From NCBI RefSeq assembly GCF_010183535.1, contig NC_071331.1, positions 16,740,001 to 16,804,000 on the forward strand: 64,000 nt of DNA. The letters are read 5' to 3'. A program made the translations under genes and the position numbers. A model generated the notes under the pieces. The model saw nothing but the letters and a program-made list of their open reading frames with translations, searched no databases and was not told the DNA's origin. The stretch comes from Caenorhabditis remanei. Lineage: Eukaryota > Nematoda > Chromadorea > Rhabditida > Rhabditidae. Positions 1 to 13,000 of this stretch are shown here, piece by piece; position 1 is the stretch's first letter; each line of letters opens with the position of its first letter.

Positions 1-2880
1 CTGTGAGAACTTCTGGAATTAATAACACCCATTTCAAACATATTTTGTTTGATGATTTGAGTGGAGCGATCAATCCAATTGAGAATTCAATTATGAAATG
101 TTTGGATGATTCACCTGATTCTGAATCCACATCCATTCCAACAGCTGATGATTTTCTGAAAGAATTCTATTCGGAAGTCAAAGTTGACCAGTCAATTTTG
201 GCTAAAGTGAGTCTGGGCCTTTTGAGATTTTAATTGTATTTGATGTTCAGGTTGAAGCAAATCTGAGATCCAAAAAATCCATATTGTTGGTTGGAGAGTA
301 TTGCACTGGAAAGACTTCGATTCTCCATCGGATTCAAAAGAAATTCGGAGAATCTGTGTTGGTGCAAGCGACAGAAAAAATGAGTTTAGTGGAGTTGAGA
401 AGGGCGATCGATTCAAAATCAAAAGTAGTAAGATAACTTTTTCAAATGAAATCTCAACTGTATGAATTTCAGATATTACATGATATAGATTATAAACTGG
501 TTAGGTATTTGTTGGTGGATGATGTTCATTTGGTCAGTTTTCTTTTTTTGATTCTAAGAAATCAATTTTCCATTCTTAGGCATCAAAAGAAGCCCAACAG
601 TATCTGGCTGGAAACGAAGAACTGGTTATACTTGCAACAAGTAGAAAAAAGAAAATTGATGTCGAAATGGATCGTTTGATTATTCCACATCCGGACCCTG
701 AAGAAATTCTAGAGAATTTATCGTTTTGGTTGAATGGAGGAGTAAAAGAAAAAAGTGGTGTTCCTTCAGTAAAGGCATCGAATATTCTGAAAATGTCACA
801 ACAAAAACGGAGAAGGAGTTTGGGAAATTTAGAAGGTTGGAGTGTATATAGGTTGAACTGTATTCATGATTGATTCAGATGGGCACCAACCAGATGAAAA
901 TATCGGTTGGAATGGTTTGAAGTGCCGAGTGATTGGAACACTTGGAAGGATTGGAAGTTCTGATGAAAAGTGTGCACAACTTGCACAATTATCCACGCTG
1001 AGGTGAGTACGAGTTAGGACTTAAACTTCAGATATCCTGGTTTTAGATGGTTCCAGCCAGATCAAAACTAGAATTAGTTTACTGCATTTTCCGAGTAAAA
1101 AATTGTGTCTTCTTGTAAAAACTATGGCAGTTCCGACTCGTGAAAAATCATAGACCATTGAATTCCTGCTAGTTTTCTCGAACTTGTTGCCTGAACTGTT
1201 TCTGAACTTTCATTTTAAAAATTATCTATGAATATTTTTGAGATTTTTATACCTTATTGTGAGGTTCCAAACACATTTGATGTAGTTCATTTATTACATA
1301 AATATTTACATAAAGCAAGTTGTCAATTGATCAGTCATAAAAATTTGTGAATTTCTTATCCGAGGATTCCTCCAACAAGTCCTCCGACTCCTGGTTGAAC
1401 TCCAACTCCAACATTTCCATAAGCTCCACGTCCTCCTCCATATCCTCCTTGATTTCCATATCCTCCCTGGTTCCCGTAATATCCTTGATTACCGTATCCC
1501 TGACCTCCATATCCTCCTTGATTACCATAATATCCTTGGTTTCCGTATCCATTATTACCGTAGCCGTTTCCATATCCACGACCTCCATATCCTCCACCGT
1601 TCACATCTGGAAATTGTTCACATGTTTCTTGTTTTTTCAAATTACAAGACTAAAATAATGGAGAAAAGAAGAAATCAACTCACTGGCTCCAACTCTCGCA
1701 GGTCCCACACCAAGTCCAAGTCCAGAATTAACTCCCCATTGAGCAGCCACAATAGCCACGAGTCCAAGGAAAACGAAGATTTTACGAAGAGAAGAAGAAG
1801 ACATTTCGAATCAAAAGTAGATCGACTTGTTGTGTTTTCATTATCCACCTCCTTCACTGTTTTTATATTGTTCTTCCTCTTATCATTCTTAGTTTTTGAT
1901 TCTGACGTCTTCTCTCTCCGTCTCTTCGTCTTCTATTCTATTTTCTGAATGTTCGGGGAATGCCCAATGATCATATCCCGTAAGGGATCGCATGATCTAT
2001 TTAGTTTGACGACGAGGGCAAAGGTTTTCTGGTTCGTATTGGTGACGTCTTCTGAATCCACTGAAGAAGGAGGAGGCGTCAGACGCCGCCGCTGACGTGT
2101 TGTTTGTTTCATTTGATAGTCTGAAGATCAGAATAACCCAATGATCGATATCACTGTGACTTGATAGTAGAAACAAAACAAATTGTACAAATCACACAGA
2201 AAACAAATCAGAATGTTTCAGTGTCGTCGAAGCGGATATTTGTTTGATGGAATCAGATGGAAAAGGACATCTTCTCATCGCGACTCTTTGTTTTTTGACG
2301 ATTGTGGAGTCTGGGTTGAATGAAATGGAATTGAGAAGTTTATTGGTTTTGGAATACAACTTGTTGCCGATTGGAATACGAAGAAACTATCGGAATTTGC
2401 CATTTGGTTCGGAGAAAAGAAACGAGAAAACATAGAGTAGAGAACATTATTTTAAATTTTCAGACTACTGTCCAGATGAATTCGGAACAACTTCTTGTAT
2501 TCAAATGCCTCCATTGAGATGGTATTATGTTCTTCATAGACTCTCTCATATTCTGATGAAAGTTGACTCTGATAGCAATCATTTTATACTTCCATCTGCT
2601 TGTCGGAGAGTCGTCACCAAAAAGTGAGTTTTTTGTGAACTGGAAACTCTATAGGTTACTCCTATTCCCTTTGCTCACCGGAGAAAAAAAACTGAGCTAG
2701 ACTATCGACTTCCCTCATAAGATGTCCCAATCCTCCAAAACTTAATTCAAATTTAATTTCAGATTTCTGAAGCATCCCCATAACGTTGACCATTTCAAGA
2801 AACATCTGAAAACCTTTTTGACTGTTTTCTCATCTCGAGAATGGAATCGAAACCGAATAATTGGAAGTTTCATTAGCTAA
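1..2880 (+). CDS. STAND/AAA-like P-loop ATPase (5' end outside window)
   Basis: Predicted exons are 3-206, 251-427, 473-532, 580-835, 879-1002, 2222-2406, 2464-2623 and 2763-2880. Together they give 428 in-phase codons including TAA, and all junctions have GT/AG ends with matching phases. Exon 2 encodes a Walker A motif (GEYCTGKTS), exon 3 a Walker B-like strand ending in acidic residues (YLLVDDVHL), and exon 4 a sensor-1-like strand (LVILATSR). Exon 6 holds a helix-rich stretch (ATLCFLTIVESGLNEMELRSLL) that resembles the winged-helix segment after the NTPase core in APAF1/NPHP3/TEP1-type STAND proteins. Such ATPases normally switch on oligomerisation through C-terminal repeats. None are visible here, since the protein ends soon after the winged helix. 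The nucleotide-binding role is inferred from motifs and the exact family is not recognised. Intron 1003-2221 contains a gene on the other strand. The stop lies 61 bp from that of the convergent RING-Ras gene. Confidence 0.7.
1356..1804 (-). CDS. Gly/Tyr-rich small secreted protein, nested in an intron
   Basis: There are two exons, 1804-1684 and 1606-1356, joined in phase 1 to give 123 residues. The N-terminus has a basic start (MSSSSLRK) and a hydrophobic core (IFVFLGLVAIVAA), a clear signal peptide. The mature part is dominated by GYGNQGYYGNQGGYG-type repeats and ends in GGLVGGILG. Caenorhabditis secretes many such Gly/Tyr-rich peptides; some (the NLP and CNC groups) are epidermal antimicrobial peptides and others are cuticle-associated. 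Nothing here proves antimicrobial activity, so only a secreted Gly-rich peptide is claimed. The gene lies entirely within the 1.2-kb intron of the + strand ATPase gene, transcribed towards that gene's 5' end. Confidence 0.8.
1900..2100 (-). promoter_or_regulatory. Candidate promoter with three TGACGT motifs
   Basis: Upstream of the nested Gly/Tyr-rich gene there are TGACGT(C) motifs at 1903-1909, 2043-2048 and 2093-2098. A 13-bp perfect inverted repeat (GGCGTC-A-GACGCC) lies at 2075-2087. TGACGT is the core bound by CREB/ATF bZIP factors. That these copies are functional is inferred from clustering only. Confidence 0.4.
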
Positions 2881-2941
2881 TAATTTGTAAACCTTCTTAA
2901 TTTTCACCGAATGAAATAAAAAGTATGAGATAAGACATCAA

Positions 2942-4888
2942 TTAAACAAGTATCTGTTTTACAACATTCTTGAATGCATTATTCTGTTTCTGAATCAACG
3001 AAACCAGCTCTTCAAACGTATCGAACACACAATCGTTGTATTTCGAGGACACTTCCATGAACGGAACTCCCAAATTTCTCGCCAGTTGTTGACCCTCGAA
3101 CGAAGTGACAACTCTCTTTCCTCTCATATCTTTCTTCGATCCAACAAGTACGATTGGTTGCTGAAAGTAGATCAGATATTGATTGAATCCTGAGTGGTCA
3201 TGTCACTTACATTATGCTCTCTACTCTGTTCCAATTTCTTGAAGATCTCAGCGGCATGATAGAAGGATTGTCTGTCAACAACCGAATACATGATAATAAT
3301 ACCATTCGATGCGACACATGCTCTCTCAATTGTCATTCCATCAACAATCTCAACCATATATGCATCGGCATCTTCTGATTCATTGTGCATATCTGGGAAC
3401 ATCACTTCATTCCCATTTTGGACCATTGTGAAGCATGTCTTTCCGACTTTAGCAGACCCGAGTACAGCGATTCGACAGTCTTGGATTGGTCCGTCATCCC
3501 ACTTCCTGGATCCACGAGTACTCACATCCTTCTCAATTTGATTCCATCGAAAAGTTCTCATATTTCTGAGCAGATGATCGAGGGCAAGGTTCGGAACAGG
3601 GCCAGCACGAGATGGCGGTGAACGACAGACAGGGCACTTTGGAGTACGATACATAACGATTCCATTCGATCCGGGGAGGGTTGATGGGGCACGATGACTG
3701 ATTCCCATTCGAGGACGTTGACGATTCAGATGAGATGTTGTGACTGGAGGAGCAGAGAAGAGTAGTTGATTGCAACATATTAGGCATAATGAGTGTCCAC
3801 ATTGAAGACTGATTGGCTGAAAAAGTTAAGTAATACAGTATGGAAGAGTACTTGAAATGCAATTGCATCGGATTGAGGATGGAAATATGAGAATATGTAT
3901 AAAAAACAGCTGTCTGGGATGAGGAGATACTTGACTCTCCTCACCTGTTGCCTATCGGCAGTCGTTCAAATTGCCGGAAATATTCCGAGAGAACCCCCAA
4001 TTATCTTTCATTCCCAAACTCAAATCTAAACTTTTCCGAAGGTTTTTTTTAAAGAATCCAGCTATTCAGAGACAATGCGCCATTATGTTTTTTTACCCCA
4101 GCCACCAACCGGTTTCCTCCAATTTTCTATCTTTTCGCTTACAGGTCACGCACGAGTGGTAATGCAACTGAACTCGATTTCTGCCCGTTTGGGAATGTGT
4201 GGCTACTGTAATTGCATGTTTGCTCAAAGAATAATATAGACAGAAGGAAAGAAAAAAATAGAACTAACAACTGCTAATCTGAAGTTATGCAATTCATTGC
4301 GCCATCGTGTTCTTCCCTTTTTCTATATTGACCAATTTATTTTTCGATTGCGTTTCCATTCTAACAGAATTGTTCTAATTGCAGGTGCTTTTTGTGAGGA
4401 AACATATGAATTGGACCCCCTTGGTATCAAATAACTAAAGGATGAGGTTGTAACTCAGCTGGATATCGAGTCGGATAGTCACTTTGATGATGGTTGACAC
4501 ACCTTACTATAGGTCATAAGAGAACCGATTAGACTCTTTTTGAGTGGGTGCCGTAAGACAAACAATCAGGTAATTTATGGGTGATACTGTACTTTTTAAT
4601 AGTTTGTTCTATCTACAAATGATAACGATTCTTTGTTCTCTTTTGATGATTTAGTGTTTTGTTTACACTTACCTGTTCGAAAATTTGAAGGCAATGAGGG
4701 CAAACTCCAACTGGAAGTGAAGAGAGATCTTCTGATTCTGCGGATGCATCGACGAGAGGTTTAAGATCTTGTTCGAAGAATGAAGGAACAGCGGATTCGT
4801 CTTCGGAACAAGAGGATGAGCATGATGATGCTACACTGTAGTAATCAGAATGGGATTGACGGCTTGGACATTTTGTGGCGATCATCAT
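2942..4888 (-). CDS. RING finger fused to a degenerate Ras-like GTPase domain
   Basis: Exons 4888-4673, 3816-3211 and 3160-2942 join in phase 0 to give 346 residues. The start is the first ATG after an acceptor-like TATTCCAG, and a second ATG follows at once. A Ser/acidic N-terminus leads into a C3HC4 RING. CPHC ends exon 1, CGHSLCLIC opens exon 2, and CPVC closes the motif after an unusually long loop. From about residue 160 a small-GTPase fold follows, with P-loop GSAKVGKT, the MYSVVDRQSF strand, VGSKKD at the G4 position and EVSSK at G5. G3 (normally DTAG) reads DGMT, so the invariant Gly and the following Gln are missing, and the G4 Asn is Ser. Known RINGs recruit E2 enzymes. The inferred product is a RING protein with a Ras-like domain of weak or absent GTPase activity. 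Its 0.86-kb intron shows no feature. Confidence 0.75.
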
Positions 4889-7800
4889 TGAGCTGGAATA
4901 TTTCAGAGGTTTATAATGTTGCAAAGGATAAACTCCGAGAAAAATAGACACAAAAGTTGAGTGAAACAGATTGAAAATTATAAGTAGGCCAAAAAAGCGT
5001 CCAAACTAATATATTTTGGTTAGAAACAGAACGGAAGAAATCGGGAGTAGGTTTTATACCGCGAAGCGCAGCCGCTAGCGTTTTTTATCCACGCATAGAT
5101 AAGATGATCATGGGCTTGAATAAGGAGAAAGCTTCCAATAAATGATTGTGAATGAATGACTACCGTAATTTACGAGAAATTCTAATCGGACAATAAGAGT
5201 TTTGAAAACACACTTTTAGGATCTTGAAAAATTGAAAACTGAAGAAGCCTAACTTTTATCAGCCAATGAACTTAACACCGGAGTACCAAATCAATCGAAA
5301 ACTTAACAAAAGAAAATCAAGAATAATACGTGGTAAAACGAGCTATCAGATGAGTGTGAAGGGCGGGTGTCCGGAGGGGAGGAAGGAGGTACAAAGGGGG
5401 CGGAGCCTACCTGGCACCAACCGTTTCTTCTTTCCTCTGGAGGTAGAAAAAGAGAAGTTGAATAGAGTCAATGACCGCAAAAAGTATTACTCTATGTATT
5501 ATGCCGATTGGCTTCTGACGACTTCTTTTGCTAATTAGGATTTAGAGGTGTGTGCTCAAAAGATTCACTAAAAAGGATGGCAAATAGAGTGGAAGGTGGT
5601 AGAAGAGTTCAAAAAAGGACAAAAAGATGACGGAAAGAATATGAATCAGTGATGAGACTCTTGTCGCTTCCGCCTTTTTGTTCCCTTTGTGACTCAAAGG
5701 GACCGGAAAAGGGAAAGAAAAGGAGGAGCGACACTGGCTCCCTCACTCATAAAATATATTTGAATTTGATGAAAGCATTGCGTTTATGTAGTGAGAAGAA
5801 GAAGAGGAAGAAGAAGACGTATTGACAGGAACATTTGCATATTTTCTCGTTCCCTCTTTGATCTTTATCGGTTTTTCCGAATGTTTTGGGAAGGAGAATC
5901 CAGGATGAAAAGAGACACGATCGGTCACCTAATTATAAACAAATCGGTTGAATGCATTCAGAAGTGCCCAAAGGGAAAAATGAGAAGGACCGGTGTGGCG
6001 GCGGTAGAATGTTCCCTCAGCTCAAGGTGCTCTCGGACAGATGATTGTGATGTTATCGTAGAGGAAGGCAGATGCAATTGGTCAGATTGTATCAGGCAAT
6101 TGAACGACAGGATTACGGTTTCGAGATGGTTTAGCGGAAGAGGAAAAAGGCAGGTAACGGAAGGAATACGGTGGGAATTGATTGGCTCGAGGGTATTTAT
6201 TCAAGATGAGTTGTTGAAAGTTTTGCTTTTTGAAACTGTTGCTCTGTTGAATTTATAGATACTGCAAGTTTGCCCCGCCAGGGCCGCCCCAATGGTTTTA
6301 TGTTGTCCTCTTGCCACAGAAGTTTTATGTTGCCCTCTTGCTTTTATGAGCATAATTTTCCCAGATTTAATGAAGTTTTTGAGGTACTTGAAATTTATGG
6401 AATAGAAGTGTCAAGAATAGTCTCTCAAGAGGAAATACTCCAGAAGCAAGCGTCTCAAGGATGGAAAACGCGGAGAGACTGTCTGCATAGATGTTATACT
6501 GAACTACTTCGCAAACTTTTCTGCAGACTTTCTGAAGTACTTTCTGTTTCGTAATATTTTTTGCCGGTGTATATGTTCCGGTAAAAACAAATCAGTGTTC
6601 TTCAATTCGGTTTCTGATCTTTTCGTTTGCAAATTTGCAGATATTTCTCGTTTCCCCAATCACATGAACATATGTTATTTGACCGAGTGCAGATAGATGT
6701 GTCCGTCGAAACGGCAGGTCACCAATACCAACGCAACACATTGTAATAGCCTATAGCAATTCACAGTATCCATTGAAACACCCTCTTGATTTTAATTATA
6801 TCTTTTTGGTGCGTGGGTAGTACCCTCTACAAGTTTTCGTATCAATAATATAATACATAATTAGCACATTTCTGTCAACGAGAACGAGATGTTTGAGTGG
6901 TTCAAGTGCTCATCTCATTCCTCATTACAAATCGAGTCCAGGTGTTTCTTTTCAAAATTGACCCGTGGAGAATGACGTGGAATATGGAGACACGAGCAGG
7001 TGAAAGTCATGGATAAGAATCTCTATATCCGTTCGTTATTTCTAATTAAAAAAAGAACAGGTGTCTGTTCAGGTCACTTGGGTGTTTGAATAATGGATTG
7101 TTGGTGGAAAGAGAGAGAGAAAGTTTTCGCAACAATGATTGGTGTATCATTTGGCGGGTGGTAGAAAGGCAAAAGAGATGAACACCTGTGCAAATGCCGC
7201 AAAGAGTTTTCGATGAGAGAAGTCAGCTCTTTTTATAAAAGAACGAGAAGGCGTCCCGCGGAGAGCCGAATATTCATTAGATGAGTTGGTGGAGGGGGGA
7301 TGAATGATCTATTTGACAAGCGATCGACTTACAAGAAATGAGATTGACCCTTTTCGGATATTAATGTCATTTATAAACAAATCTGAAGTAGTCAAGTGGC
7401 AACGTGGATGATAGAGGGATTATATCATGGGAAATAGGATTAGGTAACAGGCAATATTGACTCCAAAGGGAATGGTTATGACTGGAAGTGAGAGTGTACG
7501 GTAGCGTAGAGTAGTCTAGATTCCAGCTAGCTGTCCAGACTTATTTGAAGTTCGACTCAATTTAGAAATCAAACGATTCATCCTTTATTTTAGTGAAGAA
7601 CAGTAAAACAAAAGTAAAAAGAAGGTTAGGTACATTTCGAATTCTTTCGGTAAGCTTCCTGACTGGAATTGAAAGACTACAGTATCTGATAAGCTCTATC
7701 TGAAACTCAGTTATTGAAACTTCGAGAGGTTCAAAAGACTCTACAAATTCTAACCATAATAATTTCCCTCGTTGTTCATTCATTAATTTCTGTTTAACTT

Positions 7801-10025
7801 TACCATTACCGAACACTTATTCCTAATTTCTTAATTCAAATCCATTATCTACATGAAAAAGTTATGATTCGATTACGTGGTTAGGTCTGAACGTCATGTT
7901 CGTGTCCTCGAACGATTCATCTCTTCCCGTAAAAATGAATGGATTCTGTCAATCAACTCGAATTAACGGAAGTGCGACAATTGTGTCATCCGGGTACGAC
8001 AGAAGACTCAAACCATCACTCAAAACTTTGTTGCGTTTACTACTGTTACGCAATGTTTGGGTTGTACTATTACGCAATTGTCCTCGAAAAACTTACTGTT
8101 AGGAGAGTAAAACTAAAGGATAGGTAATAGGGAAAAGTAGGAAGAGTTGCCAGAGGGATTCAGCTTCTGAAGTAGGTGCAAAAGTCAATGAGTGATGGCT
8201 TCTGAAAAGAAAAAACAAAGGGATGGACACCCTCTCCCAGTTCAAGGACGTGACGTATCGATGGCGTATAAACACTATTTCGGGCGGCTTCTTTATCTGT
8301 ACTCTATGTCTCTTCAATTCGTGTACTGTCTCTTTGGTATCCAATTAGAGCCGTTTTATATATCTTCTCGACCGAGTGTCTTGTTGGCAATTAACGTGTT
8401 GCGCTCATTTGTCAGGATGGATCATTGTATTTCGAATTTTTACGAAGAGGAGAAGAAGAAGGTGAAAAGGAGAGAAGGCGCCAGCGGTCCTGCTGACCTG
8501 ATTTTTTTTGGTGAAGTGCATAAATCAAGTGAGAAGAGCGCATGGAATGGAGAATGGAGAAAAGTTTTGAAGGTAAGAAGACAACGATGAGAATGGATGG
8601 AGACCACCTTGAAGGTGTCACTCAAGTCACCAACAGAAGAAGAGAAAAAGAGAGCAATATATGTATTGGGATGTATAATAACAAATTGGAATTGGATGGA
8701 TGGAAAGGGTGAGAGAAAAACCTTTTGAATTATGGAATTTAGAAGTTTTCTGGATTAGACTTGAATATTCAATGCCCATTGAAAGTCGGATGTAGGGATA
8801 GCTTTTTTTCAGATTTGGATTACCTCAAAAACCTCCGCACCTGGTCCTCGTTCGAACCTAGCTGATGACCATTCAATACATTCAAAATAAAAGTTTTCAC
8901 AACACAAACTGATAGCCCAAAAAACAACATTTGAATTTAACGACTCTGTTATCACCGGGACCGACAAAAAGGAATACGTAATCAGGTACAAGAAAAGGCA
9001 ACGACAAACAAGAAGTTGGAATGTATAAGTGATGAGACAACGGAAGATGGCAAACATTCGAAGAAAGAAAAAAGAAAGAAGAAGTTTTTTGAATTTGAAA
9101 AGAGAAAGACTATAGGTTACGTAACCTTTGTATCGCTGCTTAGCAAGCCTAAAATGTGAAACAAGACTTCCCTTTGAATCATCCTCTGACTACCCCAATT
9201 ACAAATTTTACACCCACAGTAATTAGTTGACTACCTTCGCACCAATATTCTTATTTACCCACCCGATGTACTTTCCCAGATTCAAAATTGACAGCACATG
9301 TTGAGAGAAAGGTGTAAGGATAGTTAGCAGAAATGTGAGATTTTATAAAGACAAAAAGTGAGGAGATTAGGAATCACTTATAGGAAGTGGTGGTGGGATG
9401 GGAGGGGAATTGTATACTTTGGGATTACTTATGGAACAGGAAGGCTAATGGAAGAACACCTGTTTCTGGGAAGGTCGGCGAAGATTTTTGTAACGTGACG
9501 CCTGAAAATGCAGTCTAGAAATTCAGATAACAGTTCCTCCTGAAATGGGGATAGACCGGGCTGAAATTCGTCTGATGTTCCGATCTTCACCTCTTTCAGA
9601 AATTGAAACTTTCAGAAAAACCACTCACTTCAGAAAAAGGAAACTGAGATGCCGGTTCCTAAGATGGTTTCTATGAACACCTATTTGAGAATCTTTCATC
9701 TAGAAAAGATTGAGAAGTCGAGATTTTAATGAACATCCTGTTTTCTTTTTTGAACGGGAAAATTCTCTTTCAACTCTCTCTCTCTCATACAGTTTCCCGT
9801 TCTTCTGGTAGGTGAATAATTCCTTCCCGGAAGAAATCTTCTCAGTGTTAATTATCAACTCCTCACACCTGATCCCTCCACTCCCTGATGACACACACAT
9901 ATACAACACATTCATTCACAACACACATATTTATTCATCGTCAAATCTCAAAAATATATAATCAAGTAAATGCATCGACCATCCGGATAAATAGGGATAG
10001 ATATGAGAAATCTAAGCGGATTTGT
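4889..10025. other. Intergenic region without a supported gene
   Basis: This 5.1-kb gap lies between the 5' end of the RING-Ras gene and the 3' end of the guanylyl cyclase gene. Several open frames exist (for example 5791-6258 + and 8192-8590 +). None has recognisable domains, a convincing start context or flanking splice sites that extend it. No tRNA or inverted repeat was recognised. Lineage-specific short genes cannot be excluded. Confidence 0.5.
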
Positions 10026-13000
10026 CTAGATACCGAGTTGAGAGAAATTTTGTTGTTGCATCTGGTTTTCCGTCTGCTTTCCCAGAAGCCAATATGTCGT
10101 CACCGGTCCTTTTCCTTTTGCCTCGACGACTCCACGAAGAATAATTTGGAATTCTTGATAGTAGCGAATACAGAAGTCACGAGCCTCTTGACTCATTTGA
10201 ATCTTCTCTGGTTCACTCGTTGATTCCATTCGAGATGCCACATTTACAGTATCTCCAAAAAGACAATAACGAGGTGCAGTGAGCCCGACAACTCCAGCGG
10301 CAACTGTTCCAGTATGAATACCAAGACGGATACGGAGTTTCACGCTTCGACGATGTGGAATTTCATAGGTTTTCAGAAGGAGCATGAGTTCAAGAGCAGT
10401 GTTACAAATGTTCCGAATGTGCTCATTTCCGTTTTCTTCAGGGATTCCAGAGACAATCATGTAGGCGTCACCGATGGTTTCGACCTGAAATAAATAAACT
10501 AGACGAACAATTGAAATTGGAAAGAGTTGTACCTTATAAGCAGAGTGTTTGTTGATTGCATCATCAAATTTGCTATAGATGTTATTCAGCATACTGACAA
10601 CTTCTAGAGGAGATGAAGATGAACAGATTGTGGTGAATCCAACGATATCACTGAAATAACTATGTACATCAATATCCATAAGAATAAGTTTACCTGAACA
10701 TGACAGTAGCCATATTGAATGTCTTCGGAGGTACAGATCGTCCCATTTTCAACTCATTTGCCACGTATTTCGGAAGAAGTTGACTCAAAAGTTTATCAGC
10801 TCTCACATTAGCTTCCTCTAACATTCCTGTTCTCTCAGCTACCAACTTCTCAAGATTGTTTGCATACTGTTCCATCATTCTCATCATTTGATCGACGAGA
10901 GATCCTTTTCTGAAAGTTTGAGAGAATAGTATTTACCAAGAGGTACAATTTATCAACGAACACTTTCAGATAGTTCTCTGTATTCAATCTGACACGCCGA
11001 ATCGATGGACGAACTTCTGGATTTTCATTCCAACAATCCAACAGAAGAGCCACAAGATCTGGATGAATCTGTGATCGATCATGAATTGTCGGACGGAATG
11101 ATTTGGTTCCATCTCGAATGTAATCCATAACTTCCGAAACATTTGTTCCATTTGGGAAGGGAAGAGCACAGAAAAGAATCTCATGCATGACCATTCCGAA
11201 TGCATAAATATCTGCCATCTGCCTTCTTGCTTGTGATTGTTTTACCCACGATTGATCCATTCTTCTCATCCGATTCGATTCTCGATTCTTTAACATTTCA
11301 GGTGGTTGATACAGAATACTTGTTCTCTGTGCTGATCCACTCTTGTCATCTCCTTCTTTCAGTGTCTCAGTCGATATCAATCCCAACTTTTCCCACCGTT
11401 CCAATGGATTTGCTATTCCGAAATCGGTCAATTTGATCATCCAATTTCTGTCAATAAGACATGACCATGGAGTGAGCGATCCATGGTATCCGATAATTGA
11501 AGAATGCAAATACTCCAATCCCAGAGTGATATCCCGAATAAAGGCTCCATGAAACTTGGAGTCAAGAGTTACTTCCTGATTGTAAATCATATCTTGAACA
11601 GTTCCTCTTGAACAGAATTTCCAGAGAACAACCATTTCTTCTTTTTCATTGAACGACATTCCAAGGAACGGGTTCAAATTGTCATGCACCGCCTGTTTCA
11701 TTTGATTCAAGAGCTGTAAATCCTGTCGATTGAATACAATTGGTCTTCTTTGTGGATATAAATGGAATGATGCGTGAGTATTCGTTCCAACGACTGCATG
11801 ATGTTTCACAAACATGCTCATATTTGACATTTTAGTTTTGGATGATCCGATTGAGAGCATTGATTTCATTTCATCTTCTTGAATCACCCGGAAATCGTCA
11901 CGCCAGATACGCCATGGGGTGTTAGCAAGTGCACGATTTTCACATACTCGGGAAACGAAGAATCCAGCAATAATTAGAAGAATAATTACCAAGATGACAC
12001 TTCCTCCAATAATTAGTGTCGTATAATCACATTTCTCATTCCGATAGCCGCAAACTGGCTCATCTGGAGGAAGGGTTCCATCAACTGATGGCCAAAATCC
12101 GGTAGAGAGATCAGTAATTTGCAGTTCATAACATCCGTTTCCAGTTTTTGTTCCATCACAATTTGTAAGGAGAACGGGCTCCAACTCACACACTTTTCTC
12201 ACGTTATCACTGTTTGGTGGTACATAGAATGCGGCATAAACAGGTGCTCTTTCTGCAATATCATCCATCATAACAGTTCCAGAAGTGACGCCTGCATTTG
12301 ATACAAGTCCAGGGAAACTGATTCTTCTCATATGATTCCAGACTTCTTTTCCATTCAAATACGAATTTTCATCTCCAGTCTCATTCATTGTTGCACGAAC
12401 AGCCAGGGCATAAAGTCTCAGAGCGTCATAGAGATGGATATATCCATAGATATTTTTCTGAAAATCGGAACAATAAAGACCCTATTCAAAGAGAATCACT
12501 CACCATTTCTAGATCATCAGTTGAATATCCGTTTGATTCCAATCTTTCTTTGAATGGAGTCACCAAGGTATTATCAAATCCATTCACATCATCAATCTAA
12601 ACAAACACTTTTCAACCTGAAACTAAAATTTTCACTCACCAAGAAAGCATTTGCAAAGTGATCCTTCACATTCTGTTGATATTCTCCATCATCTCCAAGC
12701 CATGGTGCATTATCTTTAGTTTCGATCTGAAGCCAAGGAAGGATCCATGCATAATTGGCATTATTCATTCCAGATAAAGTGACTGCTTGCATGAATTCCT
12801 TTGTCATATCTCGTGTAGATGAGAAAGCACAAACAACAACTGAAATGAGGATCATAAGGAATAAAATTTCATTGATAACCTACTTCTCGCACTATTTTCG
12901 AGCTCCTGAAGCAGTCCACTGTTCATGATAGCCTTTGCATTCGTATACTCGTCCAACATGATTTTCCGAACAACATTGATTCCTCTCTGATGAAAAACTT

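Noticed and set aside
5791..6258. 155-codon open frame on the + strand
   Set aside because: Arg-rich start from a purine repeat, no domain, no splice or leader signals; composition matches the surrounding non-coding DNA.
6885..6950. tRNA-like TTTGAGTGGTTCAAG and AAATCGAGTCCA
   Set aside because: D-arm and T-arm fragments are present but no acceptor or anticodon stem pairs; likely chance.
8192..8590. 132-codon open frame on the + strand
   Set aside because: No recognisable family; ends in low-complexity charged residues; no supporting signals.
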